Source of the DNA: Parelaphostrongylus tenuis
Lineage: Eukaryota; Nematoda; Chromadorea; Rhabditida; Metastrongylidae
DNA: 64,000 bases
Assembly (NCBI GenBank): GCA_019055375.1
Contig: JAHQIW010001335.1
Span: 1 to 64,000, forward strand
Direction: 5' to 3'
The notes below the pieces were generated by a model. The model did not search any database. It was not told the origin of the DNA and worked only from the letters and a program-made list of their open reading frames with translations. Below are positions 33,527 through 45,944 of the stretch, piece after piece. Both the position numbers and the translations under genes were made by a program. The first letter of the stretch is position 1; each line of letters begins with the position of its first letter.

Positions 33527-34689
33527 GGTATATCAACCGATTAGGAGTTTTGTTTGATCACCAGTTATATGTTACCTATATCAAACCGAAAATGGTGTCT
33601 CGTCTCGCTGTTGGTTTCTATGTTTTCACACCGACCTTTTCACGTGTTGCTCACCATGCATAACAACCGGTTATCGCATTTTCCCTTGATTAACACGGCG
33701 TGTCATCGATTCACTGATAAGAGCAGTTTTGCTTGGATCTCTTTCGTATTTCAAGTCTCCATTGCCTTATTTATATAGCTTGATCAGTACGCCTGTTTTA
33801 GGTTTAACTCTAACAATCATGAATGCACCTTTCCTTTGTCTGTACTGTCCATCAATTTGCCTATTTAAAACCGTTTGCTTGAAGACCCTTGAACCCTTGC
33901 AAGACTTTTTTCTTTCCATTTCGTGAGTCTAAGTCCAAAATAGCGATTGCGAGAAGTTAATCTCCCACTTCAAAACTCATTACTGTTCACTAAGTCCATG
34001 CTGATTACAATGCAAATCCCGGTCACACTGTCATTAGTTGGTCTTCGTTGGTCTTCAGAAGGTTAGAGGGACCATCCTTTCTCCAACAACTGCGTCCAGA
34101 GTAAAATGTCATTTTTAAGGTGAAGCCAAAAAGTCAAACCGATGCGTGATAATTTCATTCGAGACACACATAGTATCCATATTGACCATTCTAGTGCTTG
34201 AAGCTTCTCCTATCATTGATACTTCTTCGGCTTCTGATTTTTCGGATCAAGCGTGTGGTTTCGTTTGACTGCTTCGGTAGATCTGATTCATTCATCAGTG
34301 CTCCATGGACTTTCAATAAGGGAACAATGTGTTAGTCTATAGCTTACATGATTATTACAAATAATGCTTCCAGCGTAATTAAGCTCTGGAGGCTCAATCC
34401 TTTTTATATCAGTAACTTCCTGAAATGCTCTAACATTCACGAATATGAGGTGTTTCGAAATTCAAAAGTTAAATCCCTTCAAGATACGTAACAGTATGTT
34501 GTTCAGTAAGTTATCCAGATTCGAGTGAAAGACGGGATGTTTGTTGTTAGGCTTAGCAACTGATGCGGCGGTGTCTCAACGAGGTCTCATAATGTAACTG
34601 GACGAATAAGATTCTGGTAAAAAATCTGGCTGGTGTAATCATTACAAATCTTCGATGGATTGACTATGCCTCCCTTCAAAAACTAAGAA

Positions 34690-34860
34690 GGTAGAGTGGG
34701 AAAGAAAGAGTGGAGGAGAGGAAGTTTAGAAAAGAAAGAAAGAAAGGGAAAGGAAGAAAGAGAGGAAGGAAGAGAGAATTAAGAAGAAACAGTAAGAGGG
34801 GGGGAGGAAGAAAGAATTGGTCAAGGGAAAGGAGGCAATAAAGATAGAAGGTAGCGGTCA
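34690..34860. repeat. GA/GAAA-rich low-complexity tract
   Basis: Purine-rich on the plus strand, mostly GAAAG, GGAAG and GAGAG units. The 34676-34861 minus frame (Phe/Leu/Pro/Ser-rich) is an artefact. The flanks from 33930 to 35820 show no gene. Confidence 0.9.
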
Positions 34861-35825
34861 AAAGTTGTAAGGCAGTGTAAGGTGTAAGGCACTCCAGAAG
34901 ACGTATGACGTAGTTATCTCAATGTGTGGCATCTCTTACTTCTATATGGATTTCATAGATTGTGCTTGTCTCTAACAATGGCCATTGTTGTCCTTCACTG
35001 TATAGTCGTGGTCACCAAGCTTCTCTAAATAAAGTGTTTTGTATTGATGTCCTATGAAACAAATTCTATTACCCGTGCTATCGTTGGTTGTCGAGTCATT
35101 TCAACCACCGCCAGCATATTGTCCCAGTTTTTTTTTTGTCATGTGAAGTATATTGGGCACTATTCTACTTCTTTTTGTAACTCGAGGAATGCCACCATCT
35201 AAGAGTTCTTGTCATAAAGTGTGACCACTGAGTTGGTGATATTCTTGCAACAGCCCAAACACTCATCTCCAATTTTTGTCAATAAGGCGTTCTTTACATG
35301 GACTTTTCAATCTAGACATCCATAGCCTCTACATTTGAAGGTCTCGTTCTACTGAGGAGATCAGAAAGGATTCCGTCTCAAATGAACACCTTTTTTTTTT
35401 GAAAAAATCGAATGCCGATTCCTCCACATATGAATCGTTCAGCATTTGTATTATATGTTTGAGGTTATGATGGCAATATTATAAACAGGGCGAGTATATT
35501 ATAACTGTTAGCCATCGCCCTTCATTCCCATATTGCCCTGAATCCAGATTTTACATGATGTTCCCAAGAGTGGCTATAAAATATATGGCTTCACTTTGTC
35601 AAAATGCTCTTTTTATCACGAAGTCCTTTGCGCGGCACTCGCTAGCGGGGGCATCTGCGTCCCCGTATGAACTGTCGTTGCGCCTGTGCTCTGTTCTAGC
35701 AAGCGCCTTCATTCCACGCCGCTGTCTCGGTAAGTGACTGAGACCGTGGGAAAATTGAGAGTGACAACAAAAGCAGAGGAGTGTACGCCGTGGGTATGGA
35801 CAACCATTTACTAGGAGGTTGTCAG

Positions 35826-36705
35826 TATCAATATCAGAATCACTATCCGCACCACTATCACCATCACTATCACTACCACTGTCACTATCACTATCATCAT
35901 TATCACTATGGCGTTAGCACTACCACCATCACTATCACTACCGCTGTCACTGTCACTACAACTACCATTGTCACTATCACTACAATTATCACTATCACAG
36001 TCATTATCACTGTAACCATTATCACCATCATCATTATCACTATCACCATTATCATCATGATCATTATCACTATCATCATTATCATCATCATCATCATTAT
36101 CACTATTACCATTATCACTTTCACAATCGTTATCACTACCACTTCACTATCACTACCGCAATCATTCTCACTATCACCATCATCTTTGTCACTATTACTA
36201 TTATCACCATCATCATTATCCCTATCATCATTATCGCAACCATCATTATCACTATCACTATCACCACGATCACTATGATCATTACCACTATGATCATTAT
36301 CACTGTCACTATCATTAATATCAGTGATATCATTACCACTATTATTATCACCATCATCGTTATCACTAATCACTATCACCAATACCACTATCATCATACC
36401 ATTGTCATTATCATCATTATCACCATCATCATTATCACTACCATCACTATCAGTATCACCACGATCACTATGATCACTACCTTTTATTATCACTATCACT
36501 ATCACTATCATCATTATCAGTGCTATCATTATCGCTATCATTATCACCATCATCGTTATCACTAATCAATATCATCAATACCACTAACATCACTACCATT
36601 ACCACTATCATCATTACCACCATCATCATTATAATTATCACTGTCACTTCCAATACCCTTATCATTATCACTATCATTATCATTATAGCGGTCATTATCT
36701 AATGA
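35826..36705. repeat. 880-bp ATC/ATT/ACT triplet array
   Basis: Almost unbroken ATCACT, ATCACC, ATCATT and ATCATC units with higher-order 12-24-bp repeats. A decayed tail is at 36810-36900. Because stops are rare in some frames, both strands show long false frames (Ile/Thr/His-rich plus, Asp/Met/Val/Ile-rich minus). These are artefacts. Confidence 0.95.
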
Positions 36706-37139
36706 AAGTTTGATTCATTTTACCAGCTACAATTTCAACTGTTGGTCACTGCAATGTCTAATATTGTATAAGTGCTCTTATCAGACCTCACAAACAGCTC
36801 AAAACAGTGACAATTATCACTTTCGTAATCATTAGCATAATCGAAAGAATAATCATTATCACTGTCATAGTCATTATCATTATGGTTATCGTTTAGCGAT
36901 GTAGTCTTATCATTGAAATATAAGAAGTGCAGATGAAACATGGAAGATTGGATGTCCTCTTTACTGAGAATATCTCTGTAGAAAGTTTTTCAATGAAATT
37001 CCATCATTTCATGATGAAAATTCTGGCTGAGAACGACCTGAGTTTGTTTCCTCGTATCCATCATGTTGTGTGGAGCCTGTCTTCTCACGACATTCCCCGC
37101 CTTTCTCACAAGTAGTGATCCACTATTACAGTAACTGAG

Positions 37140-38320
37140 AAGATTTGACGTCGCACGGTGTGGGACGAAACATCCCACACGGTTCTCAGTGTCAGCCGTC
37201 CTCAGGAAATACTCGAAACGAACGTTATACTTCATGATTACCAGCCAGGAGCAATCAGGTGTACAACACTGCCGATATAGAGATCCCGTGCACTTGACGG
37301 CAGGTGTAAATAGTACGTTGTTTTGGAGCAGGGCTACTATATGATGGAGGTTTTCTGCTGAGTACCTCCTATCGTCCGGCCTCTTGGTGAGGATGGACTT
37401 TTATGTGTGATTGATTGATGAATTGATTGATTCAATTGTGTTGGATAGCCACTATCGGTCTGTAGCGGATTGGACACGACAAAAGACTGGTTTGTCATAG
37501 TGAGTGCAGAACAGTGATGTGAATGTTGGAATCGATATACACAACAAGATGAACGATGGAATACTCCTTAGACAACAACGATATAGTCGATAGTTATAGT
37601 CGATATAGACAACAACCTGAGATATATATACATCATCACAGTGGTGGTGTACTAATAATATATACACACATATATATATATATATATTTATTTATATATA
37701 TCATAACGACATAGATATATGTGACGATAACAAGAGACTGATGAAAGGGAATGGATATCTTGAGCGCTGAGCTACGCAGCTTGACTAGGCGGCGAACCTT
37801 GCGATGCAGTTATGCTTACCCCGAACAAGACCTAAACACCGAGGGTGGGAATAAGTTGGTGGTTAAATATGTCGGAATGCTTCTGAGGTAGATATATTGT
37901 ACACGTGGACCGGAACACATCCGGTGGCGGGTCAAGCAGAACCCATGAGGACTTGGTCCACCACCATAGTCGTAAGCTCGCTTACACTGCGATGAGTGTC
38001 GATGTGAAATGTTACGAACAGAACGAAAGGCAATCACTGATAGGATTATGACATCGCAAGAGAACGTGACACAGCGACCGACTACGGGGCACACAGATTA
38101 CTCAATGGCCTACGCCAAGATGATGACACGGTAAAGGCCGTGGCCGCGCCATCTAAAGGACCTATTCGCGATGCAGCCTATCAACTGCTTATCCCTGGGA
38201 TCCCGCAGCCTTCGCCCAAAAGAGTGGCAATGCTCCGTGGAATCGCTGCTACAGTTGTTGCCTACTTCATGTGGGAGGAGGGTTAAGTTCTCCCCAAGAG
38301 CACTGGTTAAGATGAAGGGT
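37140..38320. other. gene-free, somewhat GC-richer stretch with a (TA)n tract
   Basis: Contains a short hairpin (CACGGTGTGGGACG / CATCCCACACGGTT, about 37157), GATT repeats near 37415, and TA-rich sequence at 37660-37702. The 37740-38260 part has unusual composition and might be an old retroelement fragment, but I could not align it to any reverse transcriptase motif. Confidence 0.35.
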
Positions 38321-38324
38321 AGAG

Positions 38325-38420
38325 CCCATTGATGAGGCTGTCAAGGCGAAACACGTGCATTGCGCTCTATAAGTTGACCATAACAGGCCACCGAAATGGC
38401 TCTAAAAATAATTATTAGAT
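38325..38420 (+). repeat. single arm of the ACACGTGTTTCG MITE family
   Basis: Contains TGATGAGGCTGTCAAGGCGA-AACACGTGCATTGCGCTC and ends in GGCTCTAAAAATAATTATT. It lies 104 bp before the ACBP gene start codon. Confidence 0.6.
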
Positions 38421-38523
38421 ATAACTTAGACGTTGATTCTTAATAAGCTCATAATCTTTGAGCTAGAAGACTGCCCCTTTTTCTTTATCTTGTCGTTAGA
38501 CTTCAGACTCTGTGTTGTGCATC

Positions 38524-41500
38524 ATGAAAGCGACTTTGGACAGCTGCCTTAATGATAAATTCTCTATTGATGAGAAATTCCAAGCTGCCGTGGAAATCGT
38601 GCACAGTCTGCCAAAGGAAGGTACGTATCATATTCTGTCTTTGAGTCGGCTTTACTTTGTTTGAAAACCGCTTAAATTGATGGTCAAACAATGAGAATGA
38701 TTCACACTTTTAACTATTCGACAACAATCAACTAAACAAGCCTGGAATTAAGCAAGTCTTTCGCGTGCGCATTGGTTTCGGTTAATTCGTATATAAATCA
38801 TTTCTGGAAAATGGAAATGCAACTAACAGAATTTGTTATGTGTAGCTGGATGCATAAAGACAGAAATTATGTATGTGAAGGAAGTGAGTCATTGAACAGA
38901 ACGCTCAAAGAGTGCCCTTAACCATTATGTTTTGTGTGAAGTTGATTTCAAACGAGCATTCAGTGCAGATTACGCACTGAATTTTCTTTGTAAGCCAATT
39001 AAGAGGTAGCTGAACATCTCAGCAGAGATGTATGGACTGCTGCGCCATATCAGGTGTGAGTTGAGTCAACCCTTCCTGCTCATGTTTGGATTAATAACAT
39101 CTGAAATCTTTCCAAAATCTTACACGCTGATAATTTATGTTCCTGTGAGAGTGGTCACTTTTAGTCAAGGTCCTCCCCTATTGTGTGTCTAAATCCTATG
39201 TGATCCTAATGAAATACTTGGTCTAGTTTTAGAGCCCGTCTAGGTGTTCTACCATGCTGACGCAAGGTGGCCTTATCGTTTTGCCGATTTAGTAGGGGAG
39301 GGGGTTTTCCCGCAAACTCTTCTGTACTACTGCTTTATTTAGTTTTTTTCTACTCCTGATCGGTCTATTGTCAAAAGGTGTGGTATGTTGGAGGACGTTC
39401 TAGCAGCACTTGGCTACGGCCACAGCACCACTGGTCGCCATCTGCATGGAATGGGTTGCAACGGAGTGATGCCTCGATTGACACCTATGCATTGACCGAC
39501 AAAGACCTTTAGGAATAATGTACTCTCGGGTATGTGAGATTGACAGAGCATGTTGTTTCGGGGACTGGTCGACACGAGCAGACAATCACTACCGATGTGC
39601 ATGGGTGGCAACTTCAGAAGTTGGCCGCAGAATTACGAGAGAAGCATCCGAAGCGGCTCAGTGTTGACCTTGTCCAAAAAACGCTCAATGCGTCATAATT
39701 GCATGCAACCTAGCCTCATATTCAATTGAATTTTGGATTTTGAATTGACAAATTTTCATCCCATGTGATTCTCAGGTGGGTCTCGTTTCCTGAAAAAACA
39801 TTTAATCATCACCTTATTGGTTTTCTTGTTTTGAGATTTTTCTGCACTGAAGTTATCACAATGCTTGACAGAGTAAGCTGTACGATAGTATCATCCGTCC
39901 CAAGCTCTGAATAGAATGAATTCGCTATAGAATTGTGAATGAAGCGCTATGTTTGTCAACAGCCTGATGTCAGCTCATTGCAGTGGACTCTGCGTATCTG
40001 ATAAAAAGGAATTAATCTTTAAAACAAAAGGAACATGCAAAGCAACTATCAAACATGATCTTTCATGTGTTGCTTTTCATAGACCCGATAGAAAAAGCGA
40101 AACTTATGTCACAGAACATATTATCCGACAAAGATTTCACTAGAAGGATGCTGACCAGTCTTTTTATAGGTTCAGTGAAAACCTCGATAGATGAGAAGTT
40201 GGCGTTTTACTCACTGTACAAGCAAGCAACCATCGGGCCGTGTAATACATGTCAACCTCGGTTCTGGAACATAGTGGAGAAAACCAAATGGTTTTCAATC
40301 TTCTTTAATTTTGTGTTTATTTCGAAACGTAGAGGTGATTTCTACTTCGAATACTGGAGTACTCTAGGAATGAACCGTAGTCGTTCTAAGCATCAGCTGT
40401 TAGTCAGATGTCTTTTTCACGGGCACAAAAGATGCAAAGATTTTATTGCCTCCTGCCCAAGTTGATTTTGCTTCTGGATTGAGTCTTTTGAATACATTTG
40501 ATTATTTAATTGAAAATCTGAACTCGTCCATGGATTTGCCACAGAAGAAAATGAATAATAAAAACTTGCCAGAGTTGAAGTAGTCATACCTGAAATAATC
40601 TGCATCATGGTTAGAATATAAACAAATTTTACATCGATGTCGACCAAGTTACTTATTTTCAAATCGCATCATAAACAGTCATGCTCATACTGGATGCATT
40701 TTCAGGGATTCCTGGAATAATCTGGGTACAATGGAGTCGACAGAGGCGAAGAAAATTACGTCAGTCGCCTTTTACGTAAAATTTCTGCTGTCAGTGAGGA
40801 GTATGATAGCGAAGTGGGTTTTCGACTCTTCAACCACATTTCCTATCTGGTATCTTTACGTTTCTAAAGTAGAGTGTGGCATGAACTTTTACGGATTCCT
40901 CTGCACCGATAAAACCTTTTTAAGGAATGGAAACGTAGTGAACTTTATAATCAGCTTGAACCAAAGCTCGTCATTCTGGGGCTCCGGACTGCAGATTGTA
41001 CATCGAGAAACTACGACCCAGTTAGTGAGAACGAGGTTCACGACACTGTAGTACATGAGGTTCCAGCAGACAACAAGGTGATATTAGAGGGTGGATGTTC
41101 CGACGTGGAGTACACGGATGCTAGAGAGGAGCAATACTTTTCCAGGTCTTTGATATGATTATTTTATTTACTATAAAAAATTGGTGACAATTTTGATTGG
41201 AAAGGTCTTTCGAAAAGTGCATTTTGCCTTCTTGCTGGACAATAAATGTCCACTAAATTATTAGTGGTCGTTTAAAAGCTCAAACTGCGGAGGATTTGAA
41301 GATATGCTTTATTTGGGAGAGGCATTCTTACAGCGCTGTAGAACTGAAAAAATCGAGTTTCACATCCGTCGTGCGTACTTGCTCAGGGCAGAGCTTATTC
41401 TTTGTGCTAATAGTAATCAATCAATAGCATGAATTTGGGAGATCTTAGAAGTATATCAGTCACTTAGAAATGCTTCTTTACAGCGCTGAAGAAGAAAACA

Positions 41501-43959
41501 TAAAATTATATTTCACACTCGTCGCGCGCTATTGCGCGCATTTTCCGATATCAACTCAAAAAATTTTCTCTGTTTTGTAAAGATTCGCAGGTTTTTTGCG
41601 TTGGAATTCTGAAAGGGCCTTTGTGTGTTGTTCTGTGGGCTTAGGCTTTCTATGTTTATTTTATTTCGCCAAACAAATAAATCCGCTCTGTGCTTAAATT
41701 CAAGCAGCCTAATCTCATGCACGAAACATTTGAATGTGTAGATAGATCTTGGAGTAACTAGTCATATAATCTAGATACAGTTTTTTTCAAAGCAGGGAAA
41801 ACCCTAGTTTCAATAACAAAGTCTGCTCGCCGTATTTGAGTCGCTTTGCGCAATCAGTGCACAAGCTCAAACTTAGTTCAATGAATTTCAACTATAGCCT
41901 AAGCTCCATGCTGGGAAGGTCAAGCGCTTGTTTTCTGGGATTAGCAGGGTATGCTGCTTTGTGAGCTGTTGGACAAGCAGGCAATCAGTGCCGACGTTTT
42001 ACGGGAACAATTTTCAAAGCTGGCCGCAGCAGTGCAACCGAAGCGTGCGACACGACTCAGTGTCGTCCTGGTTCACAATAAGCTCGACCTCAAATTGCAA
42101 AGTCGACTCGCCATGTTTTGGAGAAACTGAGCTGAGCCGCGGTGCCACATCCATCGTATAGCTCTGATATTGATCCATTGAATTATTATCTCTCCCGTGC
42201 CCTGGAGCAGCACATGTAGGAGAAAATTTTGAGGACTTCAATTACCTCAGAGAAGACCTTACTGACTTCTTCGATCGCCAGCGTCGCTCTTTGTGAGAGG
42301 AAGGCATCCAATCTTTGCCCAGCAAATGATTCCATATTATCGATCATAATGGTGAATACATTTGATGCTATTTTCAATAAATGACATATGAATCCAAAAG
42401 TGTCGAAATGCGAATGTAGTAATGGGACAACCCAATAAATCATATACAACGGCTAATTGGAAGTCCAAAAGAGCACAAAACGATGTCATGATATAATTCA
42501 AGTTATTGGCGAAGCTGAGTACAATTTTTTGCTGTCCTTAAAAGATCAATGAAAGCACTTTTTGTTTACATGTCTTCAGTGTCATCAGCGTACTCATGGA
42601 AAACTTTCTGATTCTCATTGGGTTTTTAAAATATATCCTGTGTCCTCATATTATTATTTGAGCCAACATGTCTTCTGATCCATTAATGGGCTCTTGTAGA
42701 GCCCGATGCACGTGTTTTCGGCTTTGAGCAGCAGCATTAACAGACCACATGACATGTAGGCTCAAATAATAATTATGAGATATATTGAAACTTGAACGTG
42801 GTCTCAAGAAAACGGTATGTCCTGAGTATCAGACGTGTGTGACAATGTTCTAAGCGTTTTTGAACTGGGACATCAGCGGCTTGCATACGATATCGCCTAC
42901 CTAGTCACAGCCACATGCACCACTATCACGTGCTATCATCAAAACTCGTGTCCCCATCTCTGCTATAATGTACGGTTGATAAGTGAGGCGTGTGGCTTTG
43001 ATGAGACGGGCGATACCGCCAAAACATACGTAAGCTACTGACGTACCAACCTCGTATAACTCCAAACATTCTCACAGAATTTGTTGAAAGATTACAATGA
43101 GGTTTGAAAACAGTCGACTGGAAGGTAATAATCATGTCATACGACCTTTAGAACTGAAATCTTTGACACGACTCGTCATCACATTTTACTTAAGTTCTAG
43201 CATTTTTGGCACCTGCTTCGCCTTGCACGCATCCATCATGTCAAAGGTCTTCAAAGGCTGCTTGTGTTGTTTTGACTGTCGCTTGTAAACTCGTCTTCTT
43301 CGTGAACTTCGTAGAAAACTGGTCAAATTGGCCGTCGTAATTTTGAGTACAGTCGAGCTAAGGCGATCCTACGTGCTTGCAGGAGAGTGTTAGGGAGGGT
43401 GTCGCACCATCACTTTGCTTCTGATGATCTGCATCACTAATTATTTCCGCTGTCATTCCCTCCCCCTGCAAAATCGAAATGACAGAAGCACTTCAAAATG
43501 GCGGACTTTGATCTGAAATATATCTGAAGAGCGATGTGCAAAATGGGCGTCAGTAGTGTAACGGATAGAGCACGCATTACCGGAAAGAGTGAGGTTCGGG
43601 TTCTAGTCCCGCCTGACGCGAAAGTTTTTGCACATCACTCAACATTAATGGGTATATATTTGTAACATCATACCACAGCTAGAAGCGGTTAAATAAAAAG
43701 TGTCTTATTTGAAGTCTGTCGATTTTGTGACAACTTTCACAAAAAGCTTATTCTTTTTAGAGTATGCTCTCCTACAGATGACATTCGTGAGCCAAAGGCA
43801 CTTGATCATAAAGATAGTGAACTGAGAAAATATGCAACACCACAAGAAAACGAGTATAAGGTTGGCCTGATTTGTCCTTATGAGCTTCTTTCTCAAAAAT
43901 CTTTGCAGTTTTATCATATTGTTGATTATTCTACAGATCTCATGTTTTACTATTGCTGA
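38524..43959 (+). CDS. acyl-CoA-binding domain protein (ACBD5/MAA-1 type), six exons, one frameshift
   Basis: Exons are 38524-38620, 40170-40290, 40706-40849, 40925-41145, 43761-43860 and 43909-43959. ACB domains bind long-chain acyl-CoA esters. In ACBD5/MAA-1-type proteins the domain sits on organelle or endosome membranes. The domain spans about residues 12-95: FQAAVEIVHSLPKEG, the signature FYSLYKQATIGPCNTCQPRF, WNIVEKTKW, then DSWNNLGTMESTEAKK. After an A run at 40752-40755 the frame must shift by one base to continue YVSRLLRKISAVSEEYDSEV. Exon 4 is a hydrophilic linker, ending acidic (CSDVEYTDAREEQYF). Exons 5-6 are joined by phase only. With the shift allowed for, all exons fit 244 residues. 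Introns hold mariner, MITE and SINE copies. A possible poly(A) signal AATAAA is at 44361. Confidence 0.85.
39535..39700 (+). pseudogene. mariner transposase fragment
   Basis: The reading EQTITTDVHGWQLQKLAAEL, then REKHPKRLSVDLVQ, matches the family segment between the first and second catalytic Asp (Q-I-DVYCQQLDKL-EKRP). It aligns at DNA level with 41944-42180. It lies in ACBP intron 1. Confidence 0.6.
41944..42180 (+). pseudogene. mariner transposase fragment
   Basis: The reading ELLDKQAISADVLREQFSKL, then AAAVQPKRATRLS and a decayed V-HDNA-like segment, is collinear with 39535-39700. It lies in ACBP intron 4. The wider stretch at 41330-41570 also has two short units (CAGCGCTG-AGAA) related to the array at 45945. 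Confidence 0.6.
42632..42787. mobile_element. compact palindromic MITE, ACACGTGTTTCG family
   Basis: CTCATATTATTATTTGAGCC at the left mirrors GGCTCAAATAATAATTATGA at the right. The core is CCCGATGCACGTGTTTTCGG. The flanking ATAT/ATCTCAT extension is shared with the left end of 3839-4245. Confidence 0.75.
42825..43080. mobile_element. MITE related to the element at 18984-19228
   Basis: The right end CCAAACATTCTCACAGAAT matches that family. The interior has GACGGGCGATACCGCC and GTAAGCTACTGACGTACC. The left end (GTGTGACAATGTTCTAAGCG) is more decayed. Confidence 0.55.
43545..43690 (+). repeat. SINE-like repeat family A, best-preserved copy
   Basis: It can fold like a tRNA. GCGTCAG pairs with CTGACGC (7 bp). 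GTGTAACGGATAGAGCAC forms a D-arm-like hairpin with an A box, and CGGG-TTCTAGT-CCCG forms a T arm. The anticodon arm is weak. AAAGTTTTTGCACATCACTC follows, then an A-rich tail. tRNA-derived, but not judged a functional tRNA because it recurs with the same downstream body. Confidence 0.75.
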
Positions 43960-44444
43960 GGATTCTCGATATGCAAAAATTAGACATCTGTTTCAGGAAA
44001 ACGGTAAGACATCTTTCTATCATCCACTTCTTATTTGCAATATTTATTTACTTATTGAGCTTTATAATATGACAATGAGATAAAATTGATGAAACTACTC
44101 TAATTCTGGTATGCCTTTTCCTTACACATCAACAAAACTGCTCCCTCTTCCTCCGAGTCCATTGTGCTTTCAGCCCAACAGTGTAAATGTTTCTCGCACT
44201 TCTACTCTCGTCAGTGATTCTAAACAGATTGTTAAGCCATTAACTTTGTTATTTCTTTGTTTATTCTGGAAAATTACACAGGTTGACAATTCTGCATCAA
44301 TTAAAACATAGAGAATGTTTCAGTGGTGTAGAGCTTCCATTATTGAATCGTGATTTTCTAAATAAAAAAATCATATTTATACCATTATTTTAAATTGTTT
44401 TTTGAGATTTCGCTTGAAATGAATACATTCTGACAGCTTATTTT

Positions 44445-44560
44445 GAGCCTTTCATGAGGTCTGTTATGAGCTCTCATACACTGTAATACACGTGGCTTTG
44501 GTCCCTCTTGGGGTGAATCCCCTTTCATAGAGGTATCGTCGACGAACACGTTACACCGCT
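44445..44560 (+). repeat. single arm of the ACACGTGTTTCG MITE family, TTTCATGAG subfamily
   Basis: GAGCCTTTCATGAGGTCTGT matches 33090. It continues AATACACGTGGCTTTGGTCC. The short frames around it (44111-44311, 44560-44772, 44909-45139) have no recognised product. Confidence 0.5.
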
Positions 44561-45475
44561 TGGTGAAAATGGACATTGCAGTGATTAACAGTCGATTTGC
44601 TCAAGGCTGGTATTTTATTATAATACCTTTATATTCGACTACTTCTATTGATCATATTTACTTGTGTAAAATAAACGGAGAATGTTTCTTCGATACTCTC
44701 GCAACCCTATCTTCAGAGGTCCGCACAGCTCTATGTGCTTCTCTTTCGGTTTACCAACATGCAACTGAGTAGACCTCTTTGCTTTGAAGCTAGTCTCCTT
44801 TTTGGCCTGTCACCAATGAAACTTAATTGCTCTAGAATTTTCAAAGCTTGCGTGACCCCCTAGGGGATGAGTTTCTAGTGTTTGACAATTTGATTCTTAT
44901 ACTGCATAGTGAAATTCATTACCACATGCCGTGACGATGGTCGTTCCGGAAAAGGACAAATTATGATATTAACTTTTTCGGACGGTGCGTTTTTTGGTTC
45001 GGCTGGAGTACGATATTCACGCGCATTCGTTTCATTGTATCTTTCGGACCTGAAAACCGCGTTGGATTGGTTTCTTGAGACAGTCGTTCTACTACTGGAC
45101 TCCCAAAAGAAAAAGAATGAAAAGAAGTTGCAGCTGTAAAAAGGCAACTTTTGAAGGGCGAAGTTGCATGAAGAGAGGACTGTTCGATCATGCATGAATA
45201 CTCTATCGTCTATGCGGTCCGGAACGTAGTGGACAATTCAGGACGATACGATCTGGTTTCGATCCATTAGCAAGCAAAAGTAACTCTGACTCCAAGCTGC
45301 CAAATCTCGGATCGCACTGAACTTTGTAGTAGGTGCAAAAGCACCATTTATAAGTCACGGTTAGCACAATGCAATTCTATTTATTTTAGTAAATCGGCGT
45401 ACTAGAATTTTGCACGTATCTTGAGTAGCAGAAAGATTCAGATAACTAGTATTATATAGGCAGCGATGCTGAGAT

Positions 45476-45590
45476 ATACTCACTGGTGTAGGGTGATGTG
45501 CAGAACTTTCGCATCAGGTGGGACTCGAACATGCATCTCACTCTATCCAGGAGCGCGTGCGCTAACCCATTGCACAATTGACACCCGTTT
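45476..45590 (-). repeat. SINE-like repeat family A
   Basis: The plus strand reads TAGGGTGATGTGCAGAACTT, GCATCAGGTGGGACTCGAAC and then the A-box complement, collinear with 16072-16180. Confidence 0.7.
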
Positions 45591-45944
45591 TACCATCACT
45601 CTTTCACGCTACAGCGCATCTATTTGTCAGCAACCAACCGCCAACGGTGTACCCCAGGTGGTCGGTATCGACACTGAACCCAGTCACGCTGACAGATATT
45701 GTGTAGTGGATGACCAGATGCTGAGATAAACGAAACTTTCAGCACACTCTCCCGTCCAACGGAGTAAGTACTCCAAATGCTAAACATGAACTCCTTTTCG
45801 TTCTTACAGCCCACTATGGAAATCTTTCTAAAACCAAATTTATTTTGTACCAACGTTTTCCGAGTTATTAAGACTACTAAAAGTTTGGCGATTAACCATC
45901 AACGGACCCTAGCCGAGCAAGTGATGCGCGCTGAAGGTGAAACG

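Noticed and set aside
35781..36562. Open frames of 165 codons (plus) and 218 codons (minus)
   Set aside because: They run through the ATC-type triplet array. Stop-poor repeats give long frames on both strands.
43545..43617. Possible functional tRNA gene
   Set aside because: The acceptor and T arms fold, but the anticodon arm is poor, and the same flanking body recurs at other copies, so it is a SINE head.
44875..45195. Overlapping frames on both strands
   Set aside because: Neither has a motif, splice sites or neighbours that would favour one. They were left unannotated.
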